Source: Topomyia yanbarensis (Eukaryota; Arthropoda; Insecta; Diptera; Culicidae). Taken from it: a stretch of 64,000 bases of DNA. The number at the start of each line of letters is the position of its first letter. Within the stretch, counting starts at the first letter, position 1. Shown in pieces: positions 20,155 to 32,154 of the stretch. Position numbers and translations under genes: made by a program. The stretch is taken from positions 82,458,370 to 82,522,369 of the forward strand of contig NC_080671.1 in the NCBI RefSeq assembly GCF_030247195.1, written 5' to 3'. The notes under the pieces are model-generated. The model was not told the origin of the DNA. It saw only the letters and a list, made by a program, of their open reading frames with translations, and searched no databases.

Positions 20155-22941
20155 TTGTCTGAAACATTGTATTTAAATATAGCTGGGTTATCTACAAACT
20201 TTGTCGCAATGCGACATCTTGTAGAAAACAAACGTCCATTGTTGGTTTTAATATCAGAAACACATATTGTTGATGCTGATGCATTTGATCAGTATAGCAT
20301 TCCGGGTTATAAAGTTGCTTTTTGCCTATCTCATTCCAGACATACCGGTGGAGTTGCTATTTACGCCAAAGAATCGATTAAATTCAACGTTCGGTTAAAC
20401 GAAGCAGTTGATAATAATTGGTTCTTGGGTATATCAGTTGAAAGAGGCATGCAGATGGGAAATTTTGCAGTAGTATACCATTCTCCTAGTTCAAGCGATC
20501 GACGGTTTTTAGAAATTTTAGAAAACTGGTGGGAGAATTTCGTTGACTTAAGTAAACTTAATGTAATTTCGGGCGATTTCAATATTGATTGGCTCAATGA
20601 TCAAAATTCGAATCAGTTGAAGCAGTTGGCAGAGTTTTTCAATTTCAAGCAAACGGTTAGTGAGTTTACAAGAATTTCCAGACACAGTAGAACATTGATA
20701 GATCACGTGTATTCCAATTTTGATGGGGTTCATTCGTATGTAGAGGCCGATTGTAAAATTTCAGACCATGAGACAATTTCAATTTTACTGGAGAATGAAC
20801 CTAACCATGAAGAGGATAAAGTTAAAATCAAGTGCTGGAAAAGATATTCGAAACAAGCTATGTCTCAACTGGTTTCGAGAAGCATGGATTTTACGGAATT
20901 GAATGGAAATTTGGATAACAAGGCAGCTGTTCTAACTAACGTGTTAAAAGAGTGTACAAATAGTTTAGTTTCTCAAAAGTTTGTTAATTCAAATAAATCG
21001 AACAGCTGGTACTCTTTAGATCTTTTGCGTCTTAAACGTAAAAGGGATAAAAAGTACAAGAAATTTTGCAGAACTAATAGTGAACGTCTTTGGAATGGGT
21101 ACACACACGCGCGAAATATTTATTCACGGGCCTTGAAGAAGACCAAATGTGAATATATTCAAAGGAAGATCGATCAACATCAAAACAACAGCAAAGAGTT
21201 ATGGAAAATCCTAAAGAATTTAATTAAACCTAAACGTAGTTCCTCGCAGTCCATAACTTTTAACGGGATAGAAGAACAATCTGAACAAATAATAGCTGAA
21301 AAATTGAACAGTTATTTCGTTAACAGTGTCCAACTGATCAATCAAAGTATTGAGCTGGTCAGTGAACCTGTGGAAATAACACAGCCGATTAATACTAACT
21401 GTAGATTTGACGGATTTCACCCAATCACTTTTGAACAATTGAAAGATATTTGTTTTTCTTTGGGAAAATCGGCTGGTATCGATAATGTCAATGCAAAAGT
21501 GATACAGGATTGCTTTCATGTCATCGGACACGATCTGCTGGATCTTGTAAATGAATCGCTACAAACTGGGCACGTGCCGACAGTTTGGAAGGAGTCACTT
21601 GTGATTCCTATTCCCAAAGTTACTGGGACGGATAAAGCCGAAGAGTACCGCCCCATTAACATGTTGCACACATTAGAGAAAATTTTAGAACTTGTTGTTA
21701 AGGGCCAGCTGATGAGTTATTTGAATAATAATAATTTGCTAATTCCGGAGCAATCGGGATACCGAGAGGGACACTCTTGCGAAACCGCTTTGAATCTAGT
21801 GTTAGCAAAATGGAAAGAGAAAATCGAGGTTAAAGAGACTATATTTGCTGTATTTTTGGATCTGAAACGCGCTTTTGAGACAATTTCGAGACCTTTACTT
21901 TTGAAAACTTTAGAGCGATTTGGTATCGGAGGGATAGCACATAAGTGGTTTGAAAACTATCTATGTGATAGAACTCAGAAAACTAGTTTTAACGATTTTG
22001 TATCTAGTCCTCTCGACAATCCTCTTGGAGTGCCGCAAGGTAGTGTCTTGGGTCCTATTTTATTTATTATGTATATAAATGACATTAGGCGAGTTTTACG
22101 ATTTTGTGACCTAAATTTGTTTGCTGACGACACTGTTCTGTTCATTGCAGCTAAGGATATAGATGAAGCCGTGGCGCATTTGAACGAAGATTTGCATTCC
22201 CTTGCTCGTTGGTTAAAATTTAAACAATTAAAGTTAAATGTTGCTAAAACTAAATATATGATTATCTCTTCGGCTAATACTAGGCCTGACGTTAACGTTA
22301 AAATAAATGGTGAGACTATTGATCGCGTTAGTGAATTAAAATATCTTGGAATAATCATTGATGATAAGTTAACCTTTAAGTCTCACATCGACAATGTCAT
22401 CAAAAAGATTGCTAAAAAGTATGGTATATTGTGTCGTCTGAAAAATGATTTAACAATTAGTAGTAAAATTTTATTATATAAATCTATTGTTTCACCACAT
22501 ATTGACTTCTGCCCGTCCATTTTGTTTCTTGCCAATCAAACACAAATATTGAGGTTACAGCGATTGCAAAATAGAATCATGCGATTAATTTTAAAATGTA
22601 ACAGATACACTTCCTCTAGTTTCATGCTAAGCGCATTACAATGGCTCTCTGTGAAGCAAAGAATTTATTACTTAACAATGGTGTTCATTTTTAAAATTAT
22701 TAATGGAATGCTACCTCGATATTTGTGTGATCGAATTGAAAGAGGAAGTGATGTGCATAGGTACAACACTAGAAACGCGTCTGATGCAAGAACACCTAAC
22801 TTTTTATTTAGTAGATCACAGAACTCCTTGTTATACAAAGGAATAAGTTTTTTCAATTCGATGCCTAGACATATTAAACGTGCGGCAACATTAGCGGAGT
22901 TCAAAACACTATGTATTTCACACGTAAAATCTGCTTTGTAG
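20155..22941 (+). CDS. retrotransposon ORF2: endonuclease and reverse transcriptase
   Basis: An open frame of 928 codons, counted from TTG 20,155, although nothing marks that codon as a start. The AP-type endonuclease spans residues 1-225: Asn8 in LNIAGL, Glu35 in ISETHI, GDFN at 140-143 and SDH at 203-205 are the catalytic and metal-binding positions. The RT domain (about 440-710) shows SAGIDNVNA, FLDLKRAFETI, GVPQGSVLGP and the active site FADD at 656-659, then KLNVAKTKYM and the thumb (LKYLGIIID). A C-terminal region follows (HIDFCPSILF, RLQNRIMRLI). It would nick target DNA and copy the RNA by target-primed reverse transcription in the nucleus. No premature stops or frameshifts are present. 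It lacks a proper AUG, so expression probably depends on ORF1 through readthrough or reinitiation. Confidence 0.95.
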   Translation: MSETLYLNIAGLSTNFVAMRHLVENKRPLLVLISETHIVDADAFDQYSIPGYKVAFCLSHSRHTGGVAIYAKESIKFNVRLNEAVDNNWFLGISVERGMQMGNFAVVYHSPSSSDRRFLEILENWWENFVDLSKLNVISGDFNIDWLNDQNSNQLKQLAEFFNFKQTVSEFTRISRHSRTLIDHVYSNFDGVHSYVEADCKISDHETISILLENEPNHEEDKVKIKCWKRYSKQAMSQLVSRSMDFTELNGNLDNKAAVLTNVLKECTNSLVSQKFVNSNKSNSWYSLDLLRLKRKRDKKYKKFCRTNSERLWNGYTHARNIYSRALKKTKCEYIQRKIDQHQNNSKELWKILKNLIKPKRSSSQSITFNGIEEQSEQIIAEKLNSYFVNSVQLINQSIELVSEPVEITQPINTNCRFDGFHPITFEQLKDICFSLGKSAGIDNVNAKVIQDCFHVIGHDLLDLVNESLQTGHVPTVWKESLVIPIPKVTGTDKAEEYRPINMLHTLEKILELVVKGQLMSYLNNNNLLIPEQSGYREGHSCETALNLVLAKWKEKIEVKETIFAVFLDLKRAFETISRPLLLKTLERFGIGGIAHKWFENYLCDRTQKTSFNDFVSSPLDNPLGVPQGSVLGPILFIMYINDIRRVLRFCDLNLFADDTVLFIAAKDIDEAVAHLNEDLHSLARWLKFKQLKLNVAKTKYMIISSANTRPDVNVKINGETIDRVSELKYLGIIIDDKLTFKSHIDNVIKKIAKKYGILCRLKNDLTISSKILLYKSIVSPHIDFCPSILFLANQTQILRLQRLQNRIMRLILKCNRYTSSSFMLSALQWLSVKQRIYYLTMVFIFKIINGMLPRYLCDRIERGSDVHRYNTRNASDARTPNFLFSRSQNSLLYKGISFFNSMPRHIKRAATLAEFKTLCISHVKSAL

Positions 22942-23874
22942 ACAGATTTGTTGAATTTTCATATTTTGGAGTTATTTGAATAACTATGTAATACCACGAA
23001 GATTGTATTTTTTTTTCTCTTCTATTATTTGCATTTAGTCACACTAAGTTATTATATTCGCTATGATGATGATGGATTTTTGTTAATTGTTTATTATAGT
23101 TTTTAAAAATAATGAGATGTCTACAGAAGTCTGAGCCACGCGCGCGATAAACAGATAGAGACTAACTTGAAATCGAACATGGTGACCAGTACTAAGAGCT
23201 CATCGGGTTGAATTGAAGCTTTTAGACTTTTGTTGTGATCAGGGTCTGATTTGATGATGGAGTTGCTTTGCTGGCTTTGCTCGACAATAGAGTTAATCTC
23301 GGTTATTGCTGCCATAGCGGCAATAACGGAGTTGGTTCGTTGAGTGGGGGGCTTGGTGATTTCTTCTGATAAAACAAGATATCGGGTTCAATTCTTGATC
23401 AATCCAGGGTATTCCCGGAAAGGAATATCCCTGGGTTGCCTTGGGTTAGTGGTACGCAACTTTCAATAAAGGGGCCTGATGTGGATGATATAACTCGATT
23501 AGACTCTGCACTGCCACTAGGCTCGTCACTTCTCACCTTAGCAGGTGGTAGTACCGATGTCTTGGTCAGGCGGGAGGAGTCTTACAGAGAATTATCAGAA
23601 ATGGAAGCTATTGGGTTCAATTCCCGATTCTATCAAGTATCTTCCCGGAATGGAAATTTTCTTGATGGACCCTGGTTGTTGATGGAATATTCGAAATATA
23701 TCTGGTTACGTTCTTTTGAAGGAAAGGCTATGTCTGTAAATTGAACCAGTCCGTTTTTTTTGTTAACTGGTCTTGTCATGATTTAAAATATTAATTATCT
23801 TCTAGATAACTCGTTCAGCTCACACCTTTGTGGGGGTATGAGGTGGGACCATCATCATCATCATCATCATCATC
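22942..23874 (+). other. retrotransposon 3' UTR with hairpin and (ATC)8 end
   Basis: About 930 nt follow the ORF2 stop. 23,404-23,435 forms a hairpin (CCAGGGTATTCC / GGAATATCCCTGG with one bulge). GGGTTCAATTC occurs at 23,384 and 23,613; the second copy, GGTTCAATTCC, looks like a pol III B box, but no convincing A box or tRNA fold was seen. A 102-codon frame (23,436-23,744) has no motif I recognise. The (ATC)8 run ends the element. A TGATGATGATGG stretch near 23,062 could be an older terminus, in which case the rest was gained later. Confidence 0.6.
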
Positions 23875-23879
23875 AACGT

Positions 23880-24176
23880 AAGTGTGAGCAAATTATTTGG
23901 TTCTTTTACTGGATGGTTCATGCTTCGTTTTTCATTTTTTTAAACTTTCAAATTTCTCTAAATGCAATGGAAAATTATTGAACATGTGCGCAATTAAAAA
24001 CGGTCAGTTTTTTTCTTTGCTAATTCTCGAACAATACATACTCAGCTTTAGGGGGGGGAGGGTTTCCGTCAAGCTGTGTCATTACCAAGGGGAATTTGGA
24101 GGTTTGTGACGAAATGCTACGATGAGAGAGGGTGTTAAAAATCACTCAACAAATGCTACGTCATTTATGGATGGAG
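23880..24176 (+). mobile_element. right part of MITE split by retrotransposon
   Basis: It ends AAATGCTACGTCATTTATGG and contains CCGTCAAGCT, GAGGTTTGTGACGAAATGCT and GTTAAAAATCACTCA, matching the right half of the complete MITE at 24,261-24,560. Together with 18,308-18,375 it is one copy interrupted by the retrotransposon. Confidence 0.75.
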
Positions 24177-24260
24177 CCTCACGAGAATCGCTTGGATCGA
24201 GCTGAATGAACTCAATTCTAACATGTTTGTCACGGTGTTAACCGACTTGTCTCTCTGTAA

Positions 24261-24560
24261 GGGATCATCCATAAATGACGTAGCATTATATGGGGGAGGG
24301 GGGAGTTTTGTATTTTGTGATGATGTGTGACGACAGGGGGTAGGGGGTCATGTCATGCTACGTAGCTTTTTTAAAGGGGAATAACTAACATCGTTTTCTA
24401 TTTTTTTAATTTTACCGTGACAAGGGGGGGGGGGGGGGAGAATTACCGTCAAGCTACGTAATTACCAGGGGGTATTTAGAGGTTTGTGACGAAATGCTAC
24501 GATGGGGGAGGGGGTGTTAAAAATCACTCAGAAAATGCTACGTCATTTATGGATCGTCCC
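24261..24560. mobile_element. complete MITE, 300 bp, TAA target duplication
   Basis: The terminal inverted repeats are GGGATCATCCATAAATGACG and, complemented, GGGACGATCCATAAATGACG, both continuing TAGCATT. TAA flanks the element on both sides (24,258-24,260; 24,561-24,563). A 3-bp TWA target and G-rich ends fit PIF/Harbinger-type MITEs. It contains a G15 run at 24,424 and no coding capacity. Confidence 0.8.
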
Positions 24561-24563
24561 TAA

Positions 24564-27500
24564 AGGGGAATATTTATTGAAAGAAAATGTGTAAACTTAA
24601 CTGTATCCAGTTTCGTCATATTAGGAATGTGGTACTAATTTAGTTAATTACTACTTAAATATTCATTTCCTCAACATAAAAAACATCACAAATTTGACAT
24701 GAAATGTAATGTAACTGCGTTGTTATTATGTACTTTAAGCATTATCTTCGAGCAGAAATTCTAAAGTGGATTTTTATAAGTCAAACAATTGATTTGGTCA
24801 ATTATTTGGCTTAAAAATATACTACTGAAACGATGTGCTTCATGTAATTTCAGTAGCTTGGACGAAAACAATTTAAAAATTACACTCTATAAAAAGGGGA
24901 CTGATTATACGGAGAAATTCTTTCCCGTTTCCGTTGAAAATTAAATAAAGCTTGCCTAAACAGTAGTTCCTGTGATGTGGATGTGGATAAAATGTTATTC
25001 AATTTTTATCAACAACGCTGATGACCTATTGGCATCTAGTCACCATTTTGTATATGCACTACCAACCGTCAAACTTCCTGCTGACAAATGTCGAACACGC
25101 GCAGTTATTATTAGTTTTTTATGTTGATTAATTTAAATTTTAAACAGTTTTTTTCGCCGTCAGATTCATTCCAGGTTTTTTGCTATTGGCATGTTGCGCA
25201 TCCCCCTGTTTCCTTCCAAAGCAGATAGATTCGTTTGCACATCGATGAAAATCTAATTTTTCAAAGTGCTATCTGTCTAAGCTGACAGCATAATTTTTTT
25301 CTCTATCGATTTGCCTTGTGATCCCATATTCTTGCTAGCATAAATTTGTATTTTAATCACTCCGAACCGAATGAAACGAATCCAAAGTCCGGTTTGCCGC
25401 TTGCGTTCGCAAAAAGTTCGCGAATTCATTTTTGATTGATTGAAGCTGTCGTTCTTGATGCATAGCTGTCAACCGAAAATGTGATGAGATGAAGAATTTC
25501 AAAAGCAATCATCTGATAGATCTTAGAGCCAATTAGTCTCGATCAGAAGTGCTTCCTGTGAGAAACTCGTGTGTGCTGACTAGTGCATATCGAATTGCCT
25601 GTGGACACACCGGGTAAAGAGAAGTGCCCGTTGAAAAAAGGTTCAAAGGCTCAGCAGCACACGGGCTAGATCCGGCTGAATAGTTGTCCTCAGCCTGAGC
25701 TAAGCAGCCGGCAGAATGATGCCATGCTTCAAGAATGTGCGAATTTCATGAAAAAAGTGGCGACTGTATGTTGAAATTACTGCGGCTAGCTCCAAACTCT
25801 ATACTTGGAGTGCTAGCTCATCGTGAATTGAGCCGAGAAGAGAATCTCAATATCAATTGTTGATGTTCACTTCTCAGGATGTGGAAGCATGTATGCTGCA
25901 ACGAATTACTCGTGGGGCTCTTGGCCGAAAATAGCCACAAGCCGAAACTTGAGAGCCGGCAAACGAATTGGTGGAGCTTCTGCGCCATTCTGCTGCTAAT
26001 GGGGCAGCCTTTTCGTGCTAAACACACCCGAAGTGGGAAGACCTTGGCCACGAACTCTTTGTGGAACCGCAGGGTTTGAAGTGTACATATCTTCAATTTT
26101 GTGATGGTGTCATTAGCGACACAAATGAGTAGTACATAACGTTGTGGGTACGGTTGCGTTGTATTGGTGTGAAGTTGTTTTAAAGCATGATTTTCATTCC
26201 ACTTTAGTGAAAGTGAAAATAATAATTATATATTTAGTTGAATCAGACGTTGTTGTTTGAGGCGCAGTACTTGCACTAATCCTAATGAAAAAAATGATAA
26301 GTAATAGAACTGTTAAGATTATCAAGAAAATATATCCTTCTGCAGAAAAAATAGTCGTTTCCAAATCAATCATTATCATGCTATGATATGCGAAATGAGT
26401 AATAACTTCTATGCAATACATTGCGAATTTCATCCGAGTTGCTAACCACTAGCACCCACAAAAAAATTTCTATGGGGCATCACCAAATCTATGCTACGTA
26501 CAAAAAGGACAATGCGGTAATAAACATTTCAGTACACAGCGCCAGACAAAACGAAGCACAAACATAAAAAATCAAGCTCAAAAATCAACGCCACTTTTGA
26601 CGGAGACAGGGCGACGGCTCTTCAATAACCACGGTAACGATCCTCGAACCTATCCGATCCCGTATCAGTAAACACGAGTGCTGCTTACCTTGCCCGAAAA
26701 CGGTGTTTTTATGCGGTGGTTTTCAATTAACCGTTGCTCGTCATGCCGCGATACTGAGCCGATTGCTGCTGTGTCATTTACATACCATAGTTGGGGTTCA
26801 GTGTTTGTGGTTTCCATTTTATTCCGTTTAATTTGGTTATGTACCAGTCTCTTCTGTCAGCAAGACACGAACTTTGCTGGTCTTTTCTTCTCATTCTTGT
26901 TGGGGATGGGTTCATTCATACTCTGTCTGTGGGGCTCCTTTTGTCGTTGAACGGGCAAAATTTACAGCAGATTGAACATAAAATTCATCTGCGGCATTCT
27001 TCGTATATGATTTAACTTGTGGCTGCAACCTCATAACTTCCGCACCACGTTCCAGCTGGCGGAATCATTGCGAATATGACAGGCTATTGTCAGGTTTGTT
27101 GGGTTCATAGGATTAGCTTGCGGTTTTTTACACTTTCAACGTAACGATGATGAGAATATGGATTTGGCGGTTATTGCTTGTACATACTTTGTTCTTCTTT
27201 TTGTGTTCGACATTTAATATTTTCTGTCATTGATATGTTTATTCCAAGTCATGATTATGATGTCTATGATTTAATAGAGAAGATAGTCACTAAAACCTTT
27301 GAATTATTCAATTTATTAGTTATTATTTAGGGTACTTATTTGTCACATTCATAATGAGTGGAATGATTTTTTTTTCCGATAATTTAAATCGAATTAATAA
27401 ACTGAATAAATCAAATTAGTTCAGCTTATTAAATAGAAAATTAGAAACGTTGAAAAAAGTTACTAGAAAAAATTCAATTGTGTCAAATTAACAAACTGGA

Positions 27501-29689
27501 TGAAATGAATAAAAGAAATGACTGAACAGAATCATTAATATTAATAAAATAAAGAAACAGAATAAAATGTATGAAAAAAATCCCTTCACTGATTGTTATT
27601 GTTTTGATTCGCGTTGTACTGAATGAACGAATGTTTGCGCTATCTGATTGGAAAACAATTCTGTAAATAATTTCGTAGAATGCACACTTACTGAAAATAA
27701 CGGAAATAATAGATTTTGTGAAAGGAAAGGTGTCTACCTGTCAGCAGTGAAGAAATATCTTGCCGCGAGCGTATTGGAGCTGGCAGGAACAAATTACTCT
27801 CCGGCGTGAACATTGCCCAGGGGTGAACTGCTGCCTAACATCGCGTTTCTGGCCGAAAAAACGAAAAAACCTCTTGGAAAAAAACGGAGTAGGCCTTGAG
27901 TAGAAAAGACGTGAAAATTTTGATCTTGTCTTTTGTTCACAAAATATTCGCTATTTATTCGATATAATTTTTCAAGTCGACTGTTTCCAATTTTTGGGTT
28001 ATGGCTTTGCAGTCTAGTTTTTAAGCGGAAGCAGACTGTTTTGTCTTCGTCCGACGTTTCACTTCGTTTGAGACTTTGAAAAAGGTCCCAAGGGAACCGA
28101 AGCGTCTGATGGGGGCAGGATGCTTTGTTTTTGCTTAGGAATGGGACTGCGGAGCCATACACCCAACCTACAGATTTTATGATATTTCATTAATTTCCCT
28201 TTCTTCCTTGAATTGTTATTGCCATCTCAAACAGTTCCTCAACAACAAAATACGTAAACAGTTAAAGTTGATGTGTACCGAACCTCAACGTTTTCTTCAG
28301 TACTTATATTTTAGTTTAGTCTTACAAAGTACGCCAATTGTTTCTTCCTGTTTGGTTTTGCTGATATTTATTTTTGATAAATTTTCAACTCACATGTGCC
28401 ATTGATGCTGATAATTGAATGATAATATTTAGCCTTCAAACAAACTTCCTCGTGATCTTGTTTTATTATAATTGGCTCTACAATATGTCGTGAGATAAGC
28501 AATAATTTGAAGGATTTCGTCATTTCGATAGCAATAGTGTTTCGGGTATTCCGTTGTCATGTAAATATTTTGAATCACGTGTAAATACGAATATAATTTA
28601 TTATTTAGCAAACTCTCTCCCCTATCTCTCTTTCTGTGTGAAACCAGTTGCTTACCATTGAAACTTTAAGCATTAAAGAAATACTTAAAATGTTAAAGAA
28701 TACATACATGAATATTTAAACTCGAACAATTTCAACTACTTTTTCGTCAGATTTTTTTCTTTTGACGACGTTCAATTGGGTGTTGCGCGACTTTTCTTTT
28801 GTCGGTCCTCGTGGAAAATAGGGACGAATCGTCCTATGTTAAGTGACATGCTGGTAGACTCCCAGTAACTTTGCCTATGATCGACTCTTGCCAGCATAAC
28901 ACATGAAATTATTTCGTAAGATGTACTTAATGATACCGCCACTTCTGGTTTTACGATAGTATATTGCAAAACCTTGCTCTTATTTCAGTGCTATGGCTCA
29001 CGGTTTTTTGTAATTATGTTTAATACTAATAAACCGATTCCGCTAATTTTCTCTATCAATATTTCAGAGAGCGAGAAAAGGCGCTATAACCTAGGCCCAT
29101 TAGTCATGACAGGGCCAAATACCTCTGTCCCATCCCTGGAACCAAAGGAGTCACATAAACCCTCTTAGCAAAGTCACTCCCACCGATTTATTAAACCCCC
29201 ATCAAATTGAAACGGTTGTGTATGGTTGTCCACGTTTCTTCCTCATTCAAGGTTCAAAATAATCCGTTGATTAAATTTTTCATTAAATGAATAATTTTAT
29301 TGTCGTATAATTTTGAATCATCTTTATTTTGTACGCTGCACAGTTGGCCTGGCCGCTTTAATGCTTGTGTCATATTCAATATGTGCCACCAACATTAATA
29401 ATGACAAAATTGTGGGTGAACGCCTGCAATTTTCCAGGATCCCTACATGTATTGGCTGTGTATGTGTAGACTAGACTAGACTAGAAAAAACGAAAAAACC
29501 CTTGTAAGAGTGACTATTTTCATTGAATTTCCTCTTCCTCTCTAACTAATCTATATTTTAAGCATTGGACAATTTTTTTTTTCAATCCCACCACAAATAG
29601 TAAAAAGTCCATCGTCTAATGATCCGTACAGTGAAATAGCTTCTCATCTACTGGGCTTACTATTTTGATTAAATAAGATTTTTGCCTTT
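24564..29689. other. unassigned 5-kb stretch, no recognised gene
   Basis: I recognise no transposon boundary, RNA or known protein. Somewhat GC-richer patches lie at 25,540-26,090, 26,580-27,110 and 27,720-28,170 and might contain host exons or leaders, but their frames (up to 122 codons) show no familiar motif. A 79-codon minus-strand frame at 26,194-26,433 has one hydrophobic stretch (FLIILTVLLLIIFFI) and could be a small membrane peptide or chance. 27,360-27,580 is A/T-rich low complexity. Confidence 0.3.
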
Positions 29690-29804
29690 CTCATCTAGAA
29701 AGGTTATGCAATCGGTCGTAACTTCGACTTGTTAACCGAGGCCCGCAGTGCCGAATTTCTTATACCATTCGACTCAGTTCGTCGAGATCGGAAAAAGTCT
29801 GTAT

Positions 29805-29834
29805 GTGTGTGTATGTATGTATGTATGTATGTAC
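29805..29834 (+). repeat. (GTAT)n microsatellite
   Basis: GTGTGTGTATGTATGTATGT and continuing TATG units form a short tetranucleotide run. Confidence 0.85.
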
Positions 29835-30878
29835 GTGTCAAATAATCTCACCGATTTTTCTCAGAGATGGCTGGAGCGATTTACACAAATTTTGTTGCAA
29901 ATGAAAAGGTACAACCTTCCCATCGGTCGCTATTGAATGTTTTATTGATCCGACCACCTGGACCACCATGCAATACATATTGAATTGTGTGCAACATTAC
30001 TTGAATTTGCATGTTTAGATAATTAATGATCCATCGAAGTCGCTTTGCCAAAATTGGCCACTTTTGACGGTTCTTGATACCCCCAGTGAACTTGCCAAGG
30101 TACAGCTGCTGCTATTAAATTTCTAATTGGTCCGACTTCCGGTTCCGGAATTACAGGGTGATGAGTTCGAATACGCAGCAAATCCCGATTTCAAGGTATA
30201 TGACGATGAATACAGAAAGATGAAAACTTCCCCAAAATGTGTCCACAACTGCTGGGATTTGTAGTTCTAGGTCACTAACAATCATTCAAAGTCTCTTTGG
30301 TTACATTGGTCACCATTGACGGTTCCGGAAGTACCCAAATTCACAATAACATTTACATCGATTTCTTAGTGATGACTGGACCGATTTGACCAAATTTAAT
30401 CTCAAATGAACGGTGTTGCGTCCCCAGAAAATTATTATTATTGTTATTAAATTTTATTTTGATCCGACCACCTGTTGCGGAGTTACGGGTTGTGGAGTGT
30501 GGTCACAGAGAAAACTCCTATTCAAAACCGATTGATGGCCCATCGAAATCTGTTTGGCCACATTGACCACCATAGACGGCTCTGAGAGTGCTTGGAAAAA
30601 TCACCATCTTTCAAAATTAAAAAAAACTCACATCAGTTTCACATCAGATGGTACATGTGTGTGTATGTATGTGTGTGTCACATAGTGCCACTCAATTTTC
30701 TCAGAGATGGCTGAACCGATTTGCACAAACTTAGTTTCAAATGAACGGTATAACGCTCCCATAACCTTCTATCGGAGTTTTAGTTGAACCCACTTCTAGT
30801 TCCGGAGTTACGGATTGAAGAGTACGGTGACATAGCAAATCCGCTTATAAACTGGTAACACCATGGTGTCCGAATGAT

Positions 30879-31250
30879 ACACAGTGAAGACCCGGTTTTA
30901 TCAGCATCCGATTTTATCAGGCTCCGATTTTGTCTACCACGATTTCTTAGGAAAATTGATAGTTGGTAGTTTGATGGGCTCTAGCAGACAAACGAAGTTG
31001 AATTCGAGTAAATCGTTTCTTGAGCATGTTTTTCATATCTTAGAGATCCGAAATATGTAAAAATAATTTTTTTTAAAGTAAGTACCTAGAAGGGTTGTGT
31101 GGCAGTACCTAGAAACTATAGAAAAATATTTTAAGAGCTTCGGTTTATTAAAAAAAAGAAAAATAGCTATATGTCTCGATTTTGTCAATATACTTGTTCC
31201 ATCAGCTTAAAGTTCACCAAGGGGCTGATAAAAACGTATTTTCATTGTAA
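30879..31250. mobile_element. TA-MITE with CAGTGAAGACCCGGTTTTATCAG end
   Basis: The left end ACAGTGAAGACCCGGTTTTA and the right end (complement CAATGAAAATACGTTTTTAT) are diverged inverted repeats flanked by TA. Bases 30,950-31,090 match, inverted, the last 135 bases of the window (63,865-64,000), showing a second copy there. Tc1/mariner-type mobilisation is inferred from the TA target. Confidence 0.6.
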
Positions 31251-32154
31251 TACATATTCAAATAGGTTCAACATTACTTGGGTTTGCGGGTCTAGATCAC
31301 TAAAGACCAACCAAAGTTGCTTGTTCCTAAGCGTATGTCACCCCCCTTTTTTCCAGCGAGCTCCTAACCGATTTTTACAAACTTTTGGATTCGGAGTTAC
31401 AGCGTGATTTACGCGGTCACATAGGAATTTCTCATATAAACCGGTACAATCATTGTAGTGCCAACGGACCTCATAGGTTAAAAATCTATTGAAATTAACA
31501 TCAAACTACTTCGATTCGCTGGCCTAGATCACTGATTGTGAATCAAAGATTCTTAGAATAAATTGACCACTAGCGATAATTCCGAAAGTCTCGTCAAAAC
31601 GTCATTTTTCACCTCGAATTCAGCGTTGCCATTATTTATTTTGGGAAATCCGCAAATGTTATATCCCTGGCTGATGTAAAAATCCGCAAAAATCCGCAAG
31701 CAATAAAAGCCCCATTTTTTATTTTTTTCCACCATTAAGGGCTTTTCGAGCTTTTTAACAATCTATTATCATTACACATGCATAACTTTAATTTTTAAAT
31801 TTTTAAATATTTGGCTGAAAACTCTTTCCACACTCGCCGCTGAATGTGGGAGAATATCTACTTTCTCAATGAACTAAAGGAGCTGCGGGAATTCGACCAG
31901 ACGCATATTTAGTTTTGCGCACCTTGTTCCAGAAATTTTCAAAAAGGAACATTTAAAAAAATCATGAATTGAAAATATAAAAATTGAAAATTAAATGATT
32001 GAAAAATCACAAATAAAAACCTAATAAATTCCAAAATAAAAAATAAAAAACAATTAAAATTAAAAAATAGAAGCATCGAAAATTTAAAAAAAACATGAAC
32101 TGATAAAATGACGAAAAACAAAAAAAATTAAGGATGCGTCAATCAAATTCAAAG

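Larger units (their letters stand above)
18376..23874 (+). mobile_element. CR1/L2-like non-LTR retrotransposon, intact ORFs
   Basis: A full-looking element of about 5.5 kb: a 5' leader of about 320 nt, ORF1 (18,700-20,136), ORF2 in the same frame (20,155-22,941), a long 3' UTR (about 930 nt) and a terminal (ATC)8 run (23,851-23,874). Ending in a short tandem repeat rather than poly(A) fits CR1/L2-type elements. It lies within a MITE copy. I did not find a clear target duplication. Both ORFs are free of premature stops and frameshifts apart from the UAG between them, suggesting a young copy. The exact 5' end is uncertain. Confidence 0.85.
29690..31612. repeat. degenerate, internally repeated mosquito-type family
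   Basis: It starts with TTTCTCATCTAGAAAGGTTATGCAATCGG, a motif I associate with a common Aedes/Culex repeat. Internally, a degenerate unit recurs at about 29,870, 30,375, 30,715 and 31,365: GA(C/A)CGATTT-ACAAA..., TCAAATGAACGGT..., GATCCGAC(C/T)..., GGAGTTACGGGTTG.... The family continues beyond the hAT element (from 34,496). It includes a (GTAT)n run at 29,808-29,833 and an inserted MITE. Small frames inside have no coding significance. Confidence 0.65.

Noticed and set aside
23384..23625. tRNA gene or SINE in the retrotransposon 3' UTR
   Set aside because: A B-box-like motif is present, but no convincing A box, cloverleaf or SINE body could be found.
26194..26433. 79-codon frame with one hydrophobic segment as a small membrane protein
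   Set aside because: Composition in AT-rich DNA can give such a segment by chance; no homologous pattern or context supports it.
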